Positions 14,721 through 19,600 of a stretch of 19,600 nucleotides of DNA are shown here, piece after piece (the first letter of the stretch is position 1; each line of letters opens with the position of its first letter). The notes under the pieces were generated by a model, which saw only the letters and a program-made list of their open reading frames with translations, was not told the origin of the DNA and made no database searches. Source of the DNA: CALEUX01 sp037439945 (lineage in GTDB: Bacteria > Bacteroidota > Bacteroidia > Bacteroidales > Marinilabiliaceae); assembly GCA_037439945.1 (NCBI GenBank), contig JBBIVA010000068.1:1-19600 (forward strand), written 5' to 3'. The position numbers and the translations under genes are program-made.

Positions 14721-15119
14721 ATGGCAAAAGTTAAAACGCTGGACGACCTTCGCAAAATGAAGGAAGAACTAAAAAACAAGATTACATTAAGGGAGAAAGG
14801 TGATAATCCCGAAAGCCTTGTTCAAATCAAGGTGTCAATGGCAACCTGTGGTATAGCTTCAGGAGCCAAGGAAATTATGGAATACTTTATTGAAGAACTC
14901 GACACCCAGAATATAGGGGCTGTGGTAACACAAACCGGTTGCATGGGCTATTGTTATGCCGAGCCAACAATTGAAGTTACATTGCCTGGTGAAAGTCCTC
15001 TTGTATTTGGGTATGTTAATCATTCTAAAGCAAAAGAGATTGTTGAGAAATATATTAAAGGTGGAGAAATTGTAGATGGTATTATTCCTGATAGTTATAA
15101 CACAATAGATAATATTTAG
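14721..15119 (+). CDS. HndB/HydD-like thioredoxin-fold [2Fe-2S] protein
   Basis: A 132-residue thioredoxin-fold protein that commonly sits directly before hydB in NAD(P)-linked [FeFe]-hydrogenase operons (HndB in Desulfovibrio, HydD in Acetobacterium). It has an N-terminal helical stretch (KTLDDLRKMKEELKNK), then ATCGIASGAKEI with C43, and TGCMGYC with C74 and C78, followed by a PTIEVTLPGE strand. Aligned with the C-x4-C/C-x3-C site of HydB at 15143, the first of the four ligands is missing, so a normal [2Fe-2S] cluster may not form. As far as I recall this is usual for the family. It lies 23 bases before hydB. The role is probably structural or as an accessory electron carrier of hydrogenase set 2. 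Confidence 0.85.
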   Translation: MAKVKTLDDLRKMKEELKNKITLREKGDNPESLVQIKVSMATCGIASGAKEIMEYFIEELDTQNIGAVVTQTGCMGYCYAEPTIEVTLPGESPLVFGYVNHSKAKEIVEKYIKGGEIVDGIIPDSYNTIDNI

Positions 15120-15142
15120 ATCTTAGTTTTATCAAAATAATT

Positions 15143-16936
15143 ATGGCAAAATTTAAAAACCATATTCTTGTATGCGCTGGAACGGGTTGCCGTGCCTCGC
15201 AAAGCGAAGAAATTGTAGAAAACCTGAAGTCAGCCCTGGAGCAAAACGGACTCGAACAGGACGTTCAGGTAGTAAGGACCGGATGTTTCGGTTTTTGTGA
15301 AAAGGGCCCGGTTGTAAAAATGGTTCCCGATAATACATTTTATGTTTCGGTTCAGCCGGAAGATGCAACCGAGCTGGTACTCGAGCATATAATAAAAGGC
15401 CGAAAAATAACCCGTTTGCTTTATGTTGACCCTGAAACTAAAAATGTGGTTTCAGATTCGAAGGATATGGGTTTTTACAAAAAGCAAATTCGGATTGCAC
15501 TTCGAAATTGCGGATTTATTAATCCTGAAAATATTGATGAGTATATTGCTAACGACGGATATGCTGCCCTTGGAAAGGTACTGGTTGAGATGACTCCCGA
15601 AGATGCAATTAAAATTATAAAAGACTCAGGTTTAAGAGGCCGTGGGGGTGGAGGTTTTCCAACCGGATTAAAATGGGAACTTACTTTAAAATCGCAATCA
15701 GACCAGAAATACGTGGTTTGTAACGCCGATGAAGGTGACCCCGGTGCATTTATGGACCGCTCAATTCTTGAAGGTGATCCTCATTCAGTTCTTGAATCTA
15801 TGGCAATATGTGGTTACTGTATAGGTGCCGATAAGGGTTTAATTTATATCAGGGCTGAATATCCCCTGGCCATTCAAAGGCTTAAAATTGCTATTGAGCA
15901 GGCCCGTGAATATGGATTATTAGGTAACAATATCTTTAGTACAGGGTTTAATTTCGATGTTGAAATACGTTATGGGGCCGGAGCGTTTGTTTGTGGCGAG
16001 GAAACAGCCCTTATTCATTCAATGGAAGGATTTAGGGGCGAACCAACCGTAAAACCCCCATTCCCTGCTGAAAGTGGTTACAAAGGTAAACCAACAAATG
16101 TTAATAATGTTGAAACCTTTGCCAATATCCCACCAATAATTTTAAAAGGGCCGCAATGGTTTAGCGGCATTGGAACCGAAAAAAGCAAGGGAACAAAAGT
16201 ATTTGCCCTGGCCGGAAAAGTTAATAATGTTGGTCTTATTGAGGTTCCAATGGGTACCACGCTTCGCGAGGTAATATTTGATATTGGCGGTGGAATAAGA
16301 GGCGGACGCAAGTTTAAATCGGTTCAAACCGGAGGACCGTCGGGCGGTTGCCTTACCGAAAAACATCTTGATATACCTATTGATTATGATAACCTTTTGG
16401 CATCAGGATCAATGATGGGATCAGGAGGTATGATAGTTATGGATGATGAAGATTGTATGGTTTCGGTTGCAAAATTCTACCTTGATTTTACTGTTGAAGA
16501 AAGTTGCGGGAAATGCGCCCCCTGTAGAATAGGCAATAAGCGTTTATATGAAATGCTTGATAAAATTACACTGGGCAACGGGGTTGAAGGTGATTTAGTA
16601 AAACTACGTAACCTTGCTAATGTTATTAAAGATACATCCCTATGTGGTTTGGGACAAACATCTCCTAACCCGGTTTTATCTACAATGGATAATTTCATTG
16701 ATGAATACAAGGCACATGTTAAAGATGGTAAATGTCCGGCAGGCCAGTGTAAGGCATTAATGCACTATATAATTGATTCTCATTTATGTGTAGGCTGTAC
16801 TCTTTGTACCCGTGTTTGTCCGGTTGATGCCATATCCGGTGAAAGAAAAACTCCTCATGCTATAGATTCAGGTACTTGCATAAAATGCGGCGCTTGTATG
16901 GAGAAGTGTAAATTTGGTGCCATAAGTGTTAAATAA
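15143..16936 (+). CDS. hydB: [FeFe]-hydrogenase flavin subunit HydB, full-length (set 2)
   Basis: The FMN- and NADH-binding subunit of a bifurcating-type hydrogenase. Domains in order: thioredoxin-like [2Fe-2S] with C11, C16, C48 and C52; the NuoF core starting GLRGRGGGGFPTGLKW near residue 163, with CNADEGDPGAF and GAFVCGEET; the NuoF [4Fe-4S] cluster C455, C458, C461 and C501; a C-P-A-x-x-C segment (C531, C536); and a C-terminal two-cluster ferredoxin domain starting CVGCTLCTRVCP (C549, C552, C555, C559) and ending CIKCGACMEKC. At 597 residues this is the complete architecture of Thermotoga and Acetobacterium HydB, in which NADH, ferredoxin and H2 are coupled. It is 23 bases after the HndB-like gene and 33 bases before hydA. 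Bifurcation is inferred from the family and not proven by sequence. Confidence 0.95.
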   Translation: MAKFKNHILVCAGTGCRASQSEEIVENLKSALEQNGLEQDVQVVRTGCFGFCEKGPVVKMVPDNTFYVSVQPEDATELVLEHIIKGRKITRLLYVDPETKNVVSDSKDMGFYKKQIRIALRNCGFINPENIDEYIANDGYAALGKVLVEMTPEDAIKIIKDSGLRGRGGGGFPTGLKWELTLKSQSDQKYVVCNADEGDPGAFMDRSILEGDPHSVLESMAICGYCIGADKGLIYIRAEYPLAIQRLKIAIEQAREYGLLGNNIFSTGFNFDVEIRYGAGAFVCGEETALIHSMEGFRGEPTVKPPFPAESGYKGKPTNVNNVETFANIPPIILKGPQWFSGIGTEKSKGTKVFALAGKVNNVGLIEVPMGTTLREVIFDIGGGIRGGRKFKSVQTGGPSGGCLTEKHLDIPIDYDNLLASGSMMGSGGMIVMDDEDCMVSVAKFYLDFTVEESCGKCAPCRIGNKRLYEMLDKITLGNGVEGDLVKLRNLANVIKDTSLCGLGQTSPNPVLSTMDNFIDEYKAHVKDGKCPAGQCKALMHYIIDSHLCVGCTLCTRVCPVDAISGERKTPHAIDSGTCIKCGACMEKCKFGAISVK

Positions 16937-16969
16937 TGAAAGGTTGAATTACCAATAATTCGTATCAGA

Positions 16970-18742
16970 ATGGAAATAGTTAAACTTATTATAGATGACA
17001 AACCGGTGGTAGTTAAAAAGGGTACAACAATCCTGGATGCCGCCAAAACTATTGGGGTTAAAGTTCCTTCACTTTGTTATATGAAACTGGAGGACATGAA
17101 TTTTGAAAATAAACCGGGAGGTTGCCGTATCTGTGTTGTTGAAATAGAAGGACGAAGAAACCTTGCTCCTGCATGTAAAACTGATTGTACAGAAGGGATG
17201 GTGGTTAAAACCCACACGGTTAGAGTAGTAAATTCAAGACGTACCGTAATGGAATTAATTCTCTCCGACCATCCGGCAGAATGCCTTATTTGTGCCAAAT
17301 CAGGGGAGTGTGAGCTACAAACTTTGGCACAGAACCTTGGTATAAGGGATATACATTATAAGGGTGATCAATCAAAGTACAAAGGAGACCAATCCCCTGC
17401 AATAAACCGTGAAATGGATAAATGTATAATGTGCCGCCGTTGTGAAACAGCCTGCAACGATGTACAAACTGTAGGGGTACTTTCGGCCATTAACAGAGGG
17501 TTTAATTCGGTGGTTGCCCCTGCTTTTGAAATGGACCTTGACCACTCTTCGTGTACATATTGCGGCCAATGTGTTGCTGTTTGCCCCACAGGGGCATTAA
17601 CCGAGCGTGATTACACCTGGAAAGTTATCGAGGCCCTTGTTGATCCCGATAAAGTTGTAGTAGTGCAAACCGCTCCTGCGGTAAGGGCTGCTTTGGGAGA
17701 ATCATTCGGTATGGAACCGGGAACATTGGTAACAGGGAAAATGGCTGCGGCACTTAGAAAACTTGGTTTCGATTATGTTTTTGATACCGACTTTGCAGCT
17801 GACCTTACAATTATGGAAGAAGGAGCCGAAATCCTTGATCGTTTAGGACGTCACCTAAATGGGGACAAAGACGTAAAATTGCCCATATTAACAAGTTGTT
17901 GTCCGGGTTGGGTAAATTTTCTCGAGCACCATTTCCCTGAAATGAAGGAAATACCATCAACGGCCAAATCTCCACAACAGATGTTTGGTGCAATAGCCAA
18001 ATCATATTTATCCGAAAAATTGAAAGTCTCACGTGAGAATATGGTGGTTGTTTCTGTAATGCCTTGTTTGGCAAAAAAATATGAGTGTACCAGGCCCGAA
18101 TTTGCTGTAAATGACGATCCGGATGTAAATGTTTCAATATCTACACGTGAACTGGCACAACTCATCCGTAATGCCAATATTGACTTTAAATCACTTACAG
18201 ATGAGGATTTTGACAATCCGCTGGGAGCATCTACAGGAGCCTCGGTAATATTCGGGACAACCGGTGGTGTAATTGAAGCAGCAGTTCGGACGGCATATGA
18301 ACTTTTCACAAAAAAGGAACTTAAAAAGGTTGATTTCGAAGAGTTAAGGGGAATGGAGGGTATTCGCCAGGCTACAGTTGATTTTGATGGTTTGCCAATA
18401 AATATTGGTATTGCACACGGATTAGGGAATGCCCGTAAACTTTTGGATGAGATAAAGGGAGGCAAATCAACTTTTCACGCAATAGAGATTATGGCTTGTC
18501 CAGGTGGTTGTATTGGGGGTGGTGGCCAACCTTACCATCATGGTGATGTAGAGATTTTACGCAAACGCCAAAAAGCAATTTACCAGGAGGATTTAGGTAA
18601 GCCAATTCGTAAATCACATGAGAACCCATATATTAAGCAGTTGTATGACGAGTTTTTGGGTAAGCCTTTAAGTGATAAATCACACGAACTTTTGCATACT
18701 CACTATTTTGATAAAAAGAAAAAAGTGGAGATTAATCATTAA
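16970..18742 (+). CDS. hydA: [FeFe]-hydrogenase catalytic subunit HydA (set 2)
   Basis: The catalytic subunit with the same domain order as the paralogue at 4561: plant-type [2Fe-2S] (C36, C52, C55, C69), a His-Cys [4Fe-4S] site (H-x3-C-x2-C-x5-C near 102-115), two [4Fe-4S] motifs, then the H-cluster domain and small-subunit tail (HELLHTHY). All H-cluster motifs are canonical: L1 TSCCPGW with proton-shuttle C310 and ligand C311, L2 MPCLAKKYE with C366, and L3 MACPGGC plus GGGGQP with C510 and C514. The 590-residue length lacks the C-terminal [2Fe-2S] extension of Thermotoga HydA. It is expected to reduce protons with electrons from NADH and reduced ferredoxin, or run in reverse, as part of HydABC. 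hydC follows after 148 bases. No maturation genes (hydE, hydF, hydG) are in the window. Confidence 0.96.
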   Translation: MEIVKLIIDDKPVVVKKGTTILDAAKTIGVKVPSLCYMKLEDMNFENKPGGCRICVVEIEGRRNLAPACKTDCTEGMVVKTHTVRVVNSRRTVMELILSDHPAECLICAKSGECELQTLAQNLGIRDIHYKGDQSKYKGDQSPAINREMDKCIMCRRCETACNDVQTVGVLSAINRGFNSVVAPAFEMDLDHSSCTYCGQCVAVCPTGALTERDYTWKVIEALVDPDKVVVVQTAPAVRAALGESFGMEPGTLVTGKMAAALRKLGFDYVFDTDFAADLTIMEEGAEILDRLGRHLNGDKDVKLPILTSCCPGWVNFLEHHFPEMKEIPSTAKSPQQMFGAIAKSYLSEKLKVSRENMVVVSVMPCLAKKYECTRPEFAVNDDPDVNVSISTRELAQLIRNANIDFKSLTDEDFDNPLGASTGASVIFGTTGGVIEAAVRTAYELFTKKELKKVDFEELRGMEGIRQATVDFDGLPINIGIAHGLGNARKLLDEIKGGKSTFHAIEIMACPGGCIGGGGQPYHHGDVEILRKRQKAIYQEDLGKPIRKSHENPYIKQLYDEFLGKPLSDKSHELLHTHYFDKKKKVEINH

Positions 18743-18890
18743 GGTTAACAGTCAAAACAAAATATTTATATCAGGTAATTGGAAATTTAGATACCAGATG
18801 GATAGCTCAGATAAAAAGTAACACAGTAACTATAAAATATCTGTTATATCATGTTCATCTTTAATCTTATTATCTTAAATCTCTTTAAAA

Positions 18891-19364
18891 ATGGCAAATA
18901 TTAAAATACCCGAAAATAAAATTGTTCAACTCCGGGAAATATGTAAAAAATTTGGTAACGACGGGGGCGAATTGATTAATGTGCTTCATGGGGCACAAGA
19001 ACTATTTGGTTACTTACCTGCTGAAGTACAGGAGCTTGTGGCACAAGAGCTTAATGTTTCAGTGGCACATGTTTACGGTGTGGTTACTTTTTACTCTTTC
19101 TTTTCAATGTTACCAAAGGGAAGGCACCCCATTTCAATTTGTATGGGTACTGCCTGTTATGTTCGTGGAGCCGAAAAGGTTATGGAAGAGTTTAAACGAT
19201 TATTAAAAGTTAAAGTTGGTGAAACAACCGACGATGGCAAATTCTCATTAAGCTGTTTACGGTGTGTTGGAGCTTGCGGACTTGCCCCGGTGGTAACCAT
19301 TGGCGAGAGAATATACGGCAGGGTTTCTGCTGATGAGGTTAAAAAGATACTTGCAGAGTATTGA
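18891..19364 (+). CDS. hydC: [FeFe]-hydrogenase subunit HydC, NuoE-like (set 2)
   Basis: The NuoE-like [2Fe-2S] subunit of the second trimeric hydrogenase, 157 residues. It has the helical N-terminal half with LNVSVAHVYGVVTFYSFF near residue 50. The cluster ligands are C-x4-C in CMGTACY (about 84-89) and C-x3-C in RCVGACG (about 124-128). One extra cysteine lies just before the second pair (SCLRC). It is paralogous to 2700 but more typical around the first cysteine pair, where CMGTAC replaces CKTITC. Here hydC is the last gene of its set, 148 bases after hydA and followed by a terminator. The order D-B-A-C differs from the C-B-A order of set 1, so the two sets are not a recent tandem copy. 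Confidence 0.93.
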   Translation: MANIKIPENKIVQLREICKKFGNDGGELINVLHGAQELFGYLPAEVQELVAQELNVSVAHVYGVVTFYSFFSMLPKGRHPISICMGTACYVRGAEKVMEEFKRLLKVKVGETTDDGKFSLSCLRCVGACGLAPVVTIGERIYGRVSADEVKKILAEY

Positions 19365-19389
19365 TACAACTTTGTGAAGATTATAAATT

Positions 19390-19497
19390 GAGGCTGTCTC
19401 AAAAGTTTTTTAAAGCCTATGAGAATTGAATATTTGAAAAACTTTTCAGGAGGAGTACGAATAAAAAGAGGGTGTCTCGGACTTTTGAGACACCCTC
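19390..19497. repeat. MITE-like element with 17-base terminal inverted repeats
   Basis: GAGGCTGTCTCAAAAGT (19390-19406) is the inverse of 19481-19497 with one mismatch. A further inverted pair lies inside: AAAAGTTTTT (19401-19410) with its exact complement at 19437-19446. About 108 bases bounded by such ends, with no reading frame, suggests a miniature inverted-repeat element or the fused ends of a lost insertion sequence; the end sequence resembles insertion-sequence ends. It begins 26 bases after the hydC stop. Confidence 0.5.
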
Positions 19498-19505
19498 TTT
19501 TTTTG
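19463..19505 (+). terminator. Strong rho-independent terminator after hydrogenase set 2
   Basis: GAGGGTGTCTC (19468-19478) pairs perfectly with GAGACACCCTC (19487-19497) around an eight-base loop, with flanking A (19463-19467) opposite T (from 19498). It closes the operon ending in hydC. Its 3' arm is also the right-hand inverted repeat of the MITE-like element, so the terminator may have been supplied by that element. Confidence 0.9.
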
Positions 19506-19549
19506 TTAAAACCCGGTAAAATAATTTGTTTAATTCACATTTAAACCGG

Positions 19550-19600
19550 ATTAGTCATTAGAAAGGCAATGAACTAATGACTTAGCCGGGATTAACCCTA
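19550..19600 (-). repeat. 51-base dispersed repeat, copy 2 (cut by window end)
   Basis: The exact reverse complement of 6614-6664, identical over all 51 bases up to the last base of the window, so the true match may be longer. Together the two copies flank the sensor block and hydrogenase set 2 in inverted orientation, about 13 kb apart. Confidence 0.85.

Noticed and set aside
17851..18465. A 204-codon open frame on the minus strand
   Set aside because: It lies wholly inside hydA of set 2, whose cysteine motifs are unmistakable; the antisense frame has low-complexity Ser/Pro-rich sequence and no recognisable domain.

Overview
The window looks like chromosomal DNA from an anaerobic, hydrogen-metabolising member of the Bacteroidota (probably a Bacteroidales-type fermenter). 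The DNA is AT-rich, start codons are preceded by A/T-rich leaders rather than clear Shine-Dalgarno sequences, a Tat-type Gfo/Idh/MocA oxidoreductase is present, and almost everything else is [FeFe]-hydrogenase machinery. The phylum is an inference; the hydrogenase content is read directly from cysteine motifs.

Layout: (1) 1-2470 holds a minus-strand AlbA/Schlafen-type putative DNA-binding gene and a divergent Gfo/Idh/MocA oxidoreductase that ends in a strong terminator. (2) 2700-6399 is a compact trimeric [FeFe]-hydrogenase, hydC-hydB-hydA, closed by a GC-rich terminator. Its HydB is a minimal NuoF core without the N-terminal [2Fe-2S] and C-terminal 2x[4Fe-4S] domains. (3) 6400-7050 is gene-free but dense in inverted repeats. 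(4) 7051-14614 is a signalling-like block: a small [2Fe-2S] protein, a hydrogenase-like H-domain protein with a PAS domain, a SpoIIE-type phosphatase, a DRTGG protein, an RsbW-like kinase, a second hydrogenase-like protein, a second DRTGG protein, a PHP-domain protein and a second GHKL ATPase. (5) 14721-19364 is a second hydrogenase, an HndB/HydD-like protein followed by full-length hydB, hydA and hydC. (6) 19380-19600 has a terminator inside a MITE-like inverted repeat, then a repeat that is the exact inverse of one at 6614-6664.

How it may work together: HydABC enzymes couple NAD(H) and, in the bifurcating type, ferredoxin to H2. The two trimers differ in exactly the HydB domains associated with ferredoxin coupling. 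The cell may therefore have an NADH-only enzyme (set 1) and a ferredoxin/NADH bifurcating enzyme (set 2). The block between them pairs hydrogenase-like redox or H2 sensors with a kinase/phosphatase pair of the partner-switching kind, and sits in the same orientation directly upstream of set 2. It is a plausible H2/redox-sensing control system for the hydrogenases. No STAS anti-anti-sigma partner and no HydE/F/G maturases are in the window.
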